Assembly (NCBI GenBank): GCA_963724495.1
Contig: CAVRUZ010000005.1
Location: 62,001-126,000, forward strand
Length of the DNA: 64,000 bases
Direction: 5' to 3'
DNA from: CAVRUZ01 sp963724495
GTDB lineage: Bacteria; Actinomycetota; Actinomycetes; Propionibacteriales; DAIQRJ01
Below, piece after piece: positions 52,508 through 61,512 of the stretch. The notes below the pieces were generated by a model. The model did no database searches and was not told the origin of the DNA. It saw nothing but the letters and a program-made list of their open reading frames with translations. The position numbers and the translations under genes were made by a program. Position 1 is the stretch's first letter. The number at the start of each line of letters is the position of its first letter.

Positions 52508-53614
52508 TCAAGAACGTGGTGACATCTCGTTCACCCATGCGGCCACGGCGGCGAGCAGGCCGTCGTTCTCCGGCGGCAGACCGATGCTGATGCGCACGCC
52601 GTCCCCGGCGAACGGGCGCACCACGGAGCCCGCAGTTTCGCAGTGCTCGGCGAACGCGGTGGAGTGCTCGCCGAGGCTTATCCAGACGAAGTTCGCCTGG
52701 CTGTCCGGTACGTCGAGACCCAGGCCGCGGATCGACGCCAGTACCCGTGTCCGCTCGGCAACGACCAGGGCCAACTGGTCGCGGACGTGAGCCTCGACCC
52801 CCAGCGCGGCGATCGCAGCGGCCTGCGCTGCTGCCCCGACCCCGAACGGCAGGGCGCACTTGGCCACCGCCTCGGCCACGTCCCGAGAACCGACGGCGTA
52901 GCCGACCCGGAAGCCCGCCAGTGCATAGGCCTTGCTGAACGTCCGGAGGCTGACCACGTTCGGGCGGTCCAGCAGCGGCTGTCCGCGCCCGGCGACATGC
53001 GGGTCGGGCGACGCGAACTCCTCGTACGCCTCGTCGATCACCAGCAGGACCCGGCCGGGCAGCCCGTCGGCCAGAGCGTCCAGCTCGTCCTGGGTGATCG
53101 CGGGACCAGTCGGGTTGTTGGGGGTGCAGGCGAGCACGACGCGGGTGCGATCGGTGACGGCCGCCAGCATGCCGGTCACGTCGTGCCGAGCGTCGGCGGT
53201 CAACGGGACGCGCACCGAACGGGCACCGACCAGCTGAGTGGCGATGGGGTAGGCCTCGAACGACCGCCAGGCGTAGACGACCTCGTCACCGGGATCGCAG
53301 AAGGCCTGCAGCAGGTGGTACACGACGGCAACGGACCCCGTCGCAGGTGCGATGCGGTCTGGCGTCACGCCGTGGCGCTCGGCCAGGACGGCCTTCAGTT
53401 CCACGCAGCCTGGGTCGGGGTAGCGGTTCCCGGCGGAGGCTGCTCGCGCGATGGCCGCCTCGACTTCAGGGAACGGCGGATACGGGAGTTCGTTCGACGA
53501 CAGCTTGGCCAACGGCACGCCGTCCGGGCCCAGTGCCGACCGGCCGGCCTTGTACGCGGGGATGTCGTCCAGCGCCGTTCGAGCACGTGGGCGGTCGTGC
53601 TCGGGCGTCGGCAT
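52508..53614 (-). CDS. hisC: Histidinol-phosphate aminotransferase-like, PLP-dependent
   Basis: 368 aa, type I aminotransferase fold. DIPAYKAGRSALGPDGVPLA and KLSSNELPYPPFPEVEAAI open the enzyme; PATGSVAVVYHLLQAFC binds phosphate; ACTPNNPTGPAITQDEL (NNPTG), LLVIDEAYEEFA (Asp) and VVSLRTFSKAYALAGFRVGY carry the PLP-binding motifs, the last with the Schiff-base Lys. Isolated from other his genes, so it may instead act as an aromatic aminotransferase; hisC-like is a family-level assignment. Start taken at ATG 53614. Confidence 0.85.
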   Translation of the reverse strand: MPTPEHDRPRARTALDDIPAYKAGRSALGPDGVPLAKLSSNELPYPPFPEVEAAIARAASAGNRYPDPGCVELKAVLAERHGVTPDRIAPATGSVAVVYHLLQAFCDPGDEVVYAWRSFEAYPIATQLVGARSVRVPLTADARHDVTGMLAAVTDRTRVVLACTPNNPTGPAITQDELDALADGLPGRVLLVIDEAYEEFASPDPHVAGRGQPLLDRPNVVSLRTFSKAYALAGFRVGYAVGSRDVAEAVAKCALPFGVGAAAQAAAIAALGVEAHVRDQLALVVAERTRVLASIRGLGLDVPDSQANFVWISLGEHSTAFAEHCETAGSVVRPFAGDGVRISIGLPPENDGLLAAVAAWVNEMSPRS

Positions 53615-53699
53615 GCCGCCCATTCTCTCGGGGACGGATAGCCCTCGGCCGCTGGGCCTACCTCACGGTCACTTGCCGGGCCTGAGTCGTAGGCCAGAG

Positions 53700-54561
53700 C
53701 TAGCCGACCTCCGACGGGCCACGGTGGAGCTTCGGCACGTCGGCGAGCAATCGCTTGGTATAGGGGTGGGTCGGGTTGAAGATCACTTCGTCGGTGCTGC
53801 CCTGCTCCACCAGCATGCCGTTGCTCATCACCAGGACGCGGTCGGCGATGTAGCACGCCTGCCCGATGTCATGCGTGATGAACAGGACCGTGAGTCCCAC
53901 TTCGCTGCGCAGGTCGGAGAGCACGTTGAGGATGTTGGCCCGCAGGGACGCGTCCAGCATCGAGGTGGCCTCGTCGGCGACGAGCAGCTTGGGCGTCAGG
54001 AGCAGCGCCCGGGCGATCATCACCCGCTGGCGTTGCCCGCCGGACAGCTGGTGCGGGAACTTCTCCAGCACGTCGTCGGGCTTGAGCCCGACGTGGCCGA
54101 GCGCCTTCTCCAGATCGAGGTCGCTCACCGCCCGCAGCCGGCTCGACCGCATGAGCAGCCGCCGGACGGTGAAGAACTGGTTGAACGACGCGAACGGGTC
54201 CTGGAACACCGCCTGGACACTCCGCCAGTGATCCCGCAGCTCCGAGCCGCGGATCGCCGGTCACGTCCTTGCCGGCCAGCGAGATGGTTCCGGAGGTCAC
54301 CGGCATGAGGCGCAGGACGAGCCGCGCCAGCGTCGACTTCCCCGAGCCGGACTCACCGACGATCGCCACGACCTCGCGGGTGCGCAGGTCGAACGAGACG
54401 TCCTCGACGGCGCGGACCGCTGAGTGGCCGTGGCCGAAGACCTTCGTGACCCGCTTCGCCTCGAGCAGGACCTCGCCGGGTTCCCCGCCCGCCAGAGCGG
54501 GTGGCAGGCCCTCCTCGTCGGCGGCACTGGGCAGGTCGATGATCTCGTCGGCCGCGCTCAT
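53700..54561 (-). pseudogene. Peptide/nickel-type ABC transporter ATPase (DppF/OppF-like), one frameshift
   Basis: From ATG 54561 (overlapping the previous stop, ATGA): VLLEAKRVTKVFGHGHSAVR, Walker A AIVGESGSGKSTLARLVLRL, then a slip near 54250; the other frame continues VFQDPFASFNQF (Q-loop), LSGGQRQRVMIARALLLTPK (signature), LLVADEATSMLDASLR (Walker B) and VLFITHDIGQAC (H-loop). All ATPase motifs are present, so an indel error is possible. Last gene of the importer operon. Energises uptake with the DppD partner. Confidence 0.8.
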
Positions 54562-55598
54562 GGGGTCACCTCCAAGGACTCGCCCTCGTGCTTGGCCGCC
54601 CACCAGCAGGCGGAGTAGGCACTCGGTGACCCGACGTGCGGCGGGAACTCCTCGTTGCACTCGTCCATCGCGTAGGGGCAGCGCGGGTGGAAGGGGCAGC
54701 CGGACGGCAGCGAGAGCATGTTGGGGGGCGATCCGGGTATCGACTGCACCCGGCGCTGGCGCAGCTGCGGCTCGGGCACGAGCACCGAGTTCAGCAGCGC
54801 CGCCGAGTAGGGGTGGCGCGGTGCGGTGACCAGCGTCTCGGTGTCGTTGATCTCCACGATCTTGCCGGCGTACATCACCGCAAGCCGGGTGGACACCGTG
54901 CGCAGCACCGGGATGTCGTGGGTGATGAAGATGACGCCGCTCATGATCCGCTGCTCGAGCATCGCCTGCAGCATCTCGATGAGGTTCTTCTGGCTGGAGA
55001 CATCGAGCGCGGAAGTGGGCTCGTCGGCGATGAGCAGCTTCGGGTTCAGCAAGGTGGAGATCACGGTCACCACGCGCTGTTTCATGCCGCCGGACAGCTG
55101 GTGGGGGTAGGCGTCGAGTACGCGGGCAGGGAGCTCCAACTGGGTCAGGCGGTCACGCGCGAGGTCGAGCGCATCGCTGCGCTTGGTGTCGCGGCGGTGA
55201 GCACGCACCACGTCGACGACGAGGTCGCGGATGCGCACCGTCGGGCTCAGGGAGTTCAGCGCTCCCTGCGGCAGGAGGGACACCACCGAGCCGCGCCAGG
55301 TGCGGGCCAGGCGGTCCATCCGGGTGAGGTCCTGCACCTCCCCGTCGACATCGAGTTCACCCGACAGCACCCGCAACGGCGCGCGCGCCGTGAGCGAGAG
55401 GATGGCGCCCAGCGTCGACTTGCCGCAGCCCGACTCGCCGGCAACGCCGATCACGTCGCCCTCGCCGATGTCGAGGCTGACGTCGTCGACGGCCACGACG
55501 TCACCACTCGGCCCGGAGTACGCGGCCCTGAGGTTGCGGGCCGACACCAACAGCCTTCGGCCGCCGGTCTGCCCGGGTTGTGCCTGGATGGCGGTCAT
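54558..55598 (-). CDS. Peptide/nickel-type ABC transporter ATPase (DppD/OppD-like)
   Basis: 346 aa. Walker A VAGESGCGKSTLGAILSLTA, LLPQGALNSLSPTVRIRDLV, signature HQLSGGMKQRVVTVISTLLN, Walker B LLIADEPTSALDVSSQ, H-loop VIFITHDIPVLRTVS. The Cys-rich C-terminal tail (SGCPFHPRCPYAMDECNEEF) is the OppD/OppF oligopeptide-transport extension that in relatives binds an Fe-S cluster. ATG 55598 overlaps the permease stop. Confidence 0.93.
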   Translation of the reverse strand: MTAIQAQPGQTGGRRLLVSARNLRAAYSGPSGDVVAVDDVSLDIGEGDVIGVAGESGCGKSTLGAILSLTARAPLRVLSGELDVDGEVQDLTRMDRLARTWRGSVVSLLPQGALNSLSPTVRIRDLVVDVVRAHRRDTKRSDALDLARDRLTQLELPARVLDAYPHQLSGGMKQRVVTVISTLLNPKLLIADEPTSALDVSSQKNLIEMLQAMLEQRIMSGVIFITHDIPVLRTVSTRLAVMYAGKIVEINDTETLVTAPRHPYSAALLNSVLVPEPQLRQRRVQSIPGSPPNMLSLPSGCPFHPRCPYAMDECNEEFPPHVGSPSAYSACWWAAKHEGESLEVTP

Positions 55599-56494
55599 CT
55601 GCGCTCCTCGACCGGCTCGGGTGCGTCGACAAGCACGACGGCGCCAGCCCTGGGTGCGACCTCCTTGTTCCCGCGGCCGCCGCGCAGCCGGGGATTGAAC
55701 ACCTCGTCGAGGCTGGCCTGCATCAACAGCAGCGCGAAGGCGATCACGGTCAGGACCAATGTCGGCGGCACGAACGCCCACCAGGCGCCGGACTGCACCG
55801 AGCCCCAGGCCAGCGCCCAATGCAGCATGATGCCGAGGCTGGTCCCGCTGGACGGCCCGAGCCCCAGCAGGCTGAGCCCGGCCTCCGCGAGGATCGCTCC
55901 GGAGACCTGCAGCACGAATGCCATCACCACGTAGCTGAGCAGGTATGGCAGCACGTCGAACACCAGCATGCTCGGCGTTCGAGCCCCCGACAGCCGGGCG
56001 ACGTCGATGTGCTCGCGCGTCGCCACCGAATTCGTCTGCGCCCTGACGGCTCGCGCGGTCCAGGGCCAGGAGGTGATCCCGATGATGAAGGCCATGGTGA
56101 AGAGGGACTTGGAGCCCAGCGCGATCGACAACAGGATCAGCACGACGATGGAGGGAATCGCCAGGACCACGTTGGTGATCCCCATCAGGCCTTCCTCGAC
56201 CCAGCCGCGGGTGTAGCCGGCCACGGTGCCGATCACCACGCCGATGACGCTGGCCAGAATGCCTGCCACCAGTCCGATCGTGAGCGACGTGCGGGTCCCC
56301 GCCATCAGATTGGCGAGCACGTCATGCCCGATGTTGTCCGTCCCGAGGGGTGCGTCGGCCGAGGGCGGGTCATAGAGGCCGCCGACCTCCGCGAACGGGT
56401 CGACCGTATAGATCAGTGGTCCGACGAAGCCGAGCAGCAGGACCAGGATCACCAGTACGGCGGAGAACCAGAACCGGGGAGTAAAGCGCCTCAT
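55595..56494 (-). CDS. Peptide/nickel-type ABC transporter permease (DppC-like)
   Basis: 299 aa. A first TM segment FWFSAVLVILVLLLGFVGPL, then SADAPLGTDNIGHDVLANLM (the DxxGRD-type loop, here GHDV), GLVAGILASVIGVVIGTVAG and a coupling EAA-like loop with ARAVRAQTNSVATREHIDVA. About six TM segments. Coupled by ATGA overlap to the ATPase downstream and 10 bp after DppB. Confidence 0.92.
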   Translation of the reverse strand: MRRFTPRFWFSAVLVILVLLLGFVGPLIYTVDPFAEVGGLYDPPSADAPLGTDNIGHDVLANLMAGTRTSLTIGLVAGILASVIGVVIGTVAGYTRGWVEEGLMGITNVVLAIPSIVVLILLSIALGSKSLFTMAFIIGITSWPWTARAVRAQTNSVATREHIDVARLSGARTPSMLVFDVLPYLLSYVVMAFVLQVSGAILAEAGLSLLGLGPSSGTSLGIMLHWALAWGSVQSGAWWAFVPPTLVLTVIAFALLLMQASLDEVFNPRLRGGRGNKEVAPRAGAVVLVDAPEPVEERR

Positions 56495-56504
56495 TGTCTG
56501 CTCC

Positions 56505-57515
56505 TCACCTGTCGCCAGTGGCGGCGGCGCGGATGCGCGGATCCACGAAGCCGTACGCCACCTCGACGAGGAAGTTCGCCACGAGAACGGCGATCGCGAT
56601 GATCAGGGTCACCGCCTGGATCATTGGGTAGTCGCTCGTCTGGATGGCGTTGAACAACACCGATCCGATGCCCGGATAGGAGAACACGAGTTCGGTGACA
56701 AGCGCTCCGCCTACCAGGCCACCGATGGAGAGGGCGAGCCCGGTCAGCTGCGGCAACATCGCGTTCCGGAAGATGTAGCGGGTGATGCGAGCGTCGGCGA
56801 GGCCGAGGCCACGGGAGTAGTTCACGTAGTCAGAGTTGTTCTCATAGATCGCCATCGACCGCATCCCCACGGCCTGCCCGCCGATGAAAATCAACACCAG
56901 CGACAGGAACGGGAGCCAGTAGTAATGCAGGGCGTCGCGGATGAAGGCCAGCGTCAGCTCAGGGGTCAGCCCGAACGAGTAACCGCCTCCGGTAGGAAAG
57001 ATCTCGAACGTGACTGCGAACAGGTACAGCAGCAGGATCGCCAGGCAGTAGTAGGGCATCGATGTGAGGAACAGCGAGCCGATGAAGGCGCCGCTGTCGA
57101 GCCAACCGCCCTTGTAGGCCGCGAGCGCACCGAGGATGTTGCCCACCAGCCAGCCGATGAGAACGGCCGGGAGTTGGAGCGCGATGCTCCACGGGATGGC
57201 CTGGCTGATCAGCGGGGCGACCTTGGCCGGATACTGCGAGAAGCTGGTGCCGAGATCGCCGTGCAGAATGTTTTGCAGGTAGATGAGGAACTGCTTCCAC
57301 ATGGGTTCGTCGAGCCCGAACTCCGCCATGTAGTGCTGGTAGATCGTCTGCATCTGTTCGCCCTCCACCCCGCCGCCGCGCCCGAGCTGCGCGATGATTG
57401 CGTCGACGGGGTTCCCGGGCACAAGCCGAGGCAGGAGGAAGTTCAGGAAGACGGCGACCAGGAGGGCGACCGCGTACCAGACCGCCTTGCGCAGAAGGTA
57501 TTTCGCGAGAACCAT
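56505..57515 (-). CDS. Peptide/nickel-type ABC transporter permease (DppB-like)
   Basis: 336 aa. VWYAVALLVAVFLNFLLPRL begins the protein, followed by GNPVDAIIAQLGRGGGVEGE, FGLDEPMWKQFLIYLQNILH, GDLGTSFSQYPAKVAPLISQ (the DppB GDLGxS loop) and GLGLADARITRYIFRNAMLP (coupling loop). About six TM segments. Forms the channel with DppC. 67 bp after the substrate-binding protein gene. Confidence 0.93.
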   Translation of the reverse strand: MVLAKYLLRKAVWYAVALLVAVFLNFLLPRLVPGNPVDAIIAQLGRGGGVEGEQMQTIYQHYMAEFGLDEPMWKQFLIYLQNILHGDLGTSFSQYPAKVAPLISQAIPWSIALQLPAVLIGWLVGNILGALAAYKGGWLDSGAFIGSLFLTSMPYYCLAILLLYLFAVTFEIFPTGGGYSFGLTPELTLAFIRDALHYYWLPFLSLVLIFIGGQAVGMRSMAIYENNSDYVNYSRGLGLADARITRYIFRNAMLPQLTGLALSIGGLVGGALVTELVFSYPGIGSVLFNAIQTSDYPMIQAVTLIIAIAVLVANFLVEVAYGFVDPRIRAAATGDR

Positions 57516-57582
57516 GCACCACCCCGATCGGAGTCGGGGCTCGTGAGCGCCGGCCAGGCACCCGCGGGCCCGACGACTGACT

Positions 57583-59403
57583 TCAGCTGGTGGGGACCTT
57601 CTTCAGTTTGAACAGCCATTCGACCCCAGCGCCGCTGAACTGCGGCGGGGCGAACGGGTTGTTCTCGTCGGGGAAGCCTTCCCAGTTGGTCTGGTTGAAC
57701 TCGTAGAACTCCAGCGGGCGGTACATGAGCCCGATGCAGGGGACCTGTTCGCGGTAGATGCTGTCGAGTTTGGAGTACGTCTCCTTCAGCTTGGCGTCAT
57801 CAGTCGAGGCACCGGCCTCGTCCAGAAGGCCCGCCACTTCGGGATGCGAGAACCGGTTGTAGTTCCAGTACGCCACCTTGCCCATGTCGGCGACACCACG
57901 GATGTCCATCATGTCGCGGAATCGGTTCCAGGGGCTGTTTGCCGCGACCCCGGCGAAGTACCAGCAGGCGAGCTCGAAGTTCCCGTTGTTCATGGCATTG
58001 GTGACGTTCGGTGCCTGCGGAAAATACGTCTTGATGTCGATGCCGACGGCCTTGGCCGACGTCGCGACAACCTGCAATGCAGCCTGCCAGTCCGACCATC
58101 CGGTGGGGGTCTGCGCCGTCCACGTTCCGAGTCGGGTGCCGTCGGGCAACGAGTAGATCCCGTCGGAGCCCTTCGTGCACTTGAGGTCCTTCTCGAGAAT
58201 CTCGATCGCCTTGTCGGGGTCGTAGGTCCACCCCTCTGCTTCGACCTTGTCGGCGTCGAAGTACTTCTCTTCGGCACCCGAAGGCAGGATCACCGATGCC
58301 TTGCACGGGATCGAGTACTTCGACATCGCGGTGTCGGCGATCTGCTTGTAGTTGATGGAGTAGGCCAGGGCCTGGCGGACCTTGACGTTGTCGAGGCCCT
58401 TCTTCTTGATGTTGATCTGCAGCCACGGAATCGAACCGGGCAGGTGATAGGGCGGCTTCTTCGACCAGGTGGACGCCGGAGCGCCCTTGTCCTCCCACAT
58501 CTTCCAGATCTGGGGGGTGAACTGCTGGCTGACGTCAATCGTGCCCTTCTCGAACGCCAGGTCGCCACCCTGGTTGTCCTTGAAGATCGGGTGGACGATC
58601 TTCAAGGGTTGGGGCTGTCCGCCGAAGGTCTCGTTGCCCCAGTAGTCGTCGCGTCGCTTGAGGACCACCTGGGTCTGGTCGGCGTTCTCGATCACGTACG
58701 GCCCCGACCCGATGGGCTTGAGGTTCGTCGCCTTCTGCAGTTGGCCGTCCGCTTCGATCGGCTCCCACACGTGCTTCGGCAGGATCCCAATACCGGCGAT
58801 GTTCGACTTTACGTTGTTGGGATTCAGGCGCTTGGGGTTCAGCTTGAAGACGACCGCGGAGTCGCCCTCGGCGGACACGTCGGTGACGTAGTTCCACAAG
58901 GTCGCGTAGGAGAGTTCGTCGTTGCGCTTGGCCAGTTCGAACGTGAAGACGACATCGTCGACGGTGACAGGCTTGCCGTCGGAGAAGGTGGCCCCCGACT
59001 GGAGGGGGATCTTGATGGTCGCGTCGTCGACCTGTTCGATGCCGGTCCCTAGACCGGGGTCGAGTTTGCCGTTCAGCAGGTTGAACCGCACCAGTGACTC
59101 GTATATGAGCTGCATGTTGTCGAAGCCCGCCGGCCAGCCGATGTTCGTTCCCAGCGGGTTGAAGTGCGGTGGGGCGCCCCACTGGAACCCGGCGATGAAC
59201 AGGGTGTCGCCCGACATACCCTCGCGGCCCTTGCCGACGGGGTTGCCACCGCCGGCGGGAGCCTCCCCGGTGGAGCCACTGTTGTCTTTCAGCTTCGTGG
59301 AGCAGCCGGCGAGACTTCCGGCGCCCGCGAAGGCCGCCAGTGCCGCCAGCGAGAGGAACCGCCGTCGCGACGTTCCGGTGCCTATTTCCCCGTTTTCAGC
59401 CAT
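57583..59403 (-). CDS. Extracellular solute-binding protein family 5 (SBP_bac_5), Tat lipoprotein
   Basis: 606 aa. A twin-arginine signal TSRRRFLSLAALAAFAGAGS with lipobox LAGC (Cys 34). The mature domain has PLGTNIGWPAGFDNMQLIYE, KIPLQSGATFSDGKPVTVDD (family pattern), GSGPYVIENADQTQVVLKRR and IRQALAYSINYKQIA-like KVRQALAYSINYKQIADTAM. Binds a ligand (peptide, nickel chelate or oligosaccharide) outside and feeds DppB/C. AGGAGG at correct distance supports ATG 59403. Tat export implies folded export. Confidence 0.92.
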   Translation of the reverse strand: MAENGEIGTGTSRRRFLSLAALAAFAGAGSLAGCSTKLKDNSGSTGEAPAGGGNPVGKGREGMSGDTLFIAGFQWGAPPHFNPLGTNIGWPAGFDNMQLIYESLVRFNLLNGKLDPGLGTGIEQVDDATIKIPLQSGATFSDGKPVTVDDVVFTFELAKRNDELSYATLWNYVTDVSAEGDSAVVFKLNPKRLNPNNVKSNIAGIGILPKHVWEPIEADGQLQKATNLKPIGSGPYVIENADQTQVVLKRRDDYWGNETFGGQPQPLKIVHPIFKDNQGGDLAFEKGTIDVSQQFTPQIWKMWEDKGAPASTWSKKPPYHLPGSIPWLQINIKKKGLDNVKVRQALAYSINYKQIADTAMSKYSIPCKASVILPSGAEEKYFDADKVEAEGWTYDPDKAIEILEKDLKCTKGSDGIYSLPDGTRLGTWTAQTPTGWSDWQAALQVVATSAKAVGIDIKTYFPQAPNVTNAMNNGNFELACWYFAGVAANSPWNRFRDMMDIRGVADMGKVAYWNYNRFSHPEVAGLLDEAGASTDDAKLKETYSKLDSIYREQVPCIGLMYRPLEFYEFNQTNWEGFPDENNPFAPPQFSGAGVEWLFKLKKVPTS

Positions 59404-59702
59404 ATAGAGCCTCCTGAGCGTCGTTTCACGCCGCGGACCGGTCGGTAACTTGGGCGGCAGGAACATAGAACCCCCGCAGTCCGGCGCAGAGCAATGATCC
59501 GGCGGGCGTGTCCGGTACCGGGCATTGGCGCATGTGGTCTCGCTGCGTACCTACGAGACCCGCTCCGCTGCCAGAGGCGCGTGCGACTCGGCCGACCACG
59601 GCCGTGCCAAGATGACCGCCAGTTCTGGTCGAGAGCACCAGTCACCGGTCTGTCGAGCCGACATTCGTCGCGGCAGCCATGGTCCGAGGCAGGAGTGGCC
59701 GC
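59404..59702. promoter_or_regulatory. Divergent region, importer versus holin-like gene
   Basis: 299 bp between divergent genes. It contains the importer promoter and the holin-like gene's promoter, but I cannot place either securely, and no dyad of more than six bases per arm was noticed. Confidence 0.3.
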
Positions 59703-60104
59703 ATGAAGCTCGTCGTTCGTCTCATCGCCAACGCGCTCGCGCTGGCGCTGGCGGCCTGGCTGCTGCCGGGCATCACCGTGACTGCGTCCACCACCCTCAA
59801 CGAGGTGTTGACCGTCGTGGTCGTTGCGGCTGTCTTCGGCCTCGTGAACGCGATCGTCAAGCCCATCGCCAAGTTCGTCGGGTGCGTGCTGATCGTGCTC
59901 ACGCTCGGTCTGATGCTCCTGGTGATCAACGCGCTGATGCTGCTCCTCACGTCGTGGCTCTGCGAGCAGCTCGGCGTCGGGTTCTACGTCGATGGCTTCT
60001 GGACCGCTCTCCTCGGCGGCCTCATCCTGAGCATCGTCTCGGGCTTGCTCTACTCACTGCTCGGCGGAGACCGCGACAACCGGCCGTTCCGCAACGACAG
60101 CTGA
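59703..60104 (+). CDS. Phage-holin-family-IV-like small membrane protein
   Basis: 133 aa with four hydrophobic segments: LALALAAWLLPGITVTAS, VLTVVVVAAVFGLVNAIV, VGCVLIVLTLGLMLLVINAL and ALLGGLILSIVSGLLYSLLG. The VxAxVFGLVNAxVKPI pattern identifies the widespread actinobacterial 4-TM family annotated as holin-like. It is chromosomal and not in a phage context. Function unknown. ATG 59703. Confidence 0.8.
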   Translation: MKLVVRLIANALALALAAWLLPGITVTASTTLNEVLTVVVVAAVFGLVNAIVKPIAKFVGCVLIVLTLGLMLLVINALMLLLTSWLCEQLGVGFYVDGFWTALLGGLILSIVSGLLYSLLGGDRDNRPFRNDS

Positions 60105-60130
60105 GGGTCGACCGAGCTTCCGCAAGTGCC

Positions 60131-60928
60131 TCAGCTGGTGAGCTCGATCACCACGTCGTAGCCGAGCCGCAGGATGAGAGCGCTCACCACCAGGAGAAAC
60201 ACCACGCGGACGAACGAGCTGCCGCGCGCGACCGCAGACCTGGCCCCGAGCAGGCCACCGCCGAGGTTGGCCAGGCCCATGATCAGGCCCAGGGTCCACA
60301 GCACGGCGTGCTGGGGCACGAACACGATGAGGGCGCCGACGTTCGTGGCCACGTTGGCGATCTTGGCCTTGGCACTGGCCTCGAGAAACGCGTAGCCGAG
60401 CAGGCCGACCAACATGAACACGAAGAACGAACCTGTTCCCGGACCGGCGATCCCGTCATAGAAGCCGATCACCAATCCAGCCAGGGCTGCCGTCACGTAG
60501 TGCGCTCGGCCGTCGAATCTCAGTTGCTCGACCGATCCCAGGTCTTGCCGGAGCCACGTGTAGATCGCCACCCCCACGAGCAGGAGCAGGATCACCGGCT
60601 TGAACACCTCCGATGGCACCCGGTAGGCCACCACCGCGCCGCCGACGGAACCGATAAGCGCCAGGCCTGCCATCGGGAGCGCTGTTCGCAGGTCGGGGTG
60701 CACATGCCGGTAGTAGGACACCGCACTCGTCGACGTGCCACACAGTGAGGAGACCTTGTTGGTGGCCAGCGCCGTCACAACGGGGTAGTGACCGCCCAGG
60801 CCGAGCATCAGCGCAGGTAGCTGGATGAGTCCGCCACCCCCAACCACGGCGTCAACCCAACCGGCAGCAAAGGCGGCAATCACGAGCATCACCACGGTGA
60901 CGGTTCCGATGTCCGCCAGCACGTCCAC
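60131..60928 (-). CDS. TSUP family (TauE/SafE-like) membrane transporter
   Basis: 265 aa, eight TM segments. MLVIAAFAAGWVDAVVGGGG and LIQLPALMLGLGGHYPVVTA with ALATNKVSSLCGTSTSAVSY form the first repeat half, and GFYDGIAGPGTGSFFVFMLV with SAKAKIANVATNVGALIVFV the second. This internal duplication (GGGG... / GPGTG...) defines TSUP anion exporters (sulfite/sulfoacetate). Substrate unknown. Convergent with the holin-like gene and divergent from MarR. Confidence 0.88.
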   Translation of the reverse strand: MDVLADIGTVTVVMLVIAAFAAGWVDAVVGGGGLIQLPALMLGLGGHYPVVTALATNKVSSLCGTSTSAVSYYRHVHPDLRTALPMAGLALIGSVGGAVVAYRVPSEVFKPVILLLLVGVAIYTWLRQDLGSVEQLRFDGRAHYVTAALAGLVIGFYDGIAGPGTGSFFVFMLVGLLGYAFLEASAKAKIANVATNVGALIVFVPQHAVLWTLGLIMGLANLGGGLLGARSAVARGSSFVRVVFLLVVSALILRLGYDVVIELTS

Positions 60929-61033
60929 CGCTGCCTCCCTGGGTGAGGGTCACCAGGTATCAGCAGCCTGATGCCCTCAGCAAACTGAAATTCGCAGGCA
61001 GTCGGACGCGTGTGCCGACCGTGCCGGCGGGGT

Positions 61034-61039
61034 TAGGGT
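61034..61039 (+). promoter_or_regulatory. -10 box of leaderless MarR gene
   Basis: TAGGGT five bases before ATG 61045, same arrangement as at 26772 and 28431. Confidence 0.5.
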
Positions 61040-61044
61040 GCCAC

Positions 61045-61476
61045 ATGGCCAACTACGACGACAGTTTCGGCTTCCTGCTCAAGCGAGCGCAGCACGCCCT
61101 CGAGTTGACGACAGAACGCCGGCTGCAGTCCGTAGGCCTCACGCTGGCCCAGTACAGCGCTCTCGCCGCGCTCGAGGCCTCGGACGGGACGCTGAGCAAC
61201 GCCGAGTTGGCCCGGCGCTGCTCGGTGACCGCCCAGACCATGCATCGCGTAGTGGCGCTGCTCGAACGCAACGACTGGGTGACCCGCAAGGCCCATCCCC
61301 GGCACGGCCGGATCCAGGACGTCATGCTTGCCCGTAAGGGAAAGGTCACCGTCGTCAAGGCACACAAGGTCGTGCGCGGCGTGGAGGACACTGCCTTCGG
61401 CGCAGTAGCCGAGCGTGACCTTCGCGCCGCGGCCAAGGTGATGCAGCGGGCTCTGGCCACGCTCGACACCGTTTGA
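61045..61476 (+). CDS. MarR-family transcriptional regulator
   Basis: 143 aa winged helix. LLKRAQHALELTTERRLQSV, LTLAQYSALAALEASDGTLS, ELARRCSVTAQTMHRVVALL (recognition helix) and NDWVTRKAHPRHGRIQDVML (wing) match MarR. ATG 61045 follows a TAGGGT -10 by five bases, implying a leaderless mRNA. It lies divergent to the TSUP exporter (117 bp), which it may control; the effector is unknown. Confidence 0.87.
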   Translation: MANYDDSFGFLLKRAQHALELTTERRLQSVGLTLAQYSALAALEASDGTLSNAELARRCSVTAQTMHRVVALLERNDWVTRKAHPRHGRIQDVMLARKGKVTVVKAHKVVRGVEDTAFGAVAERDLRAAAKVMQRALATLDTV

Positions 61477-61512
61477 GCCCAACCGCACCCGAGAACCCCG
61501 CTCGTCAGCCGA

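Noticed and set aside
59703..60104. Prophage holin
   Set aside because: The 4-TM family is chromosomal and no lysin, capsid or integrase gene is adjacent.
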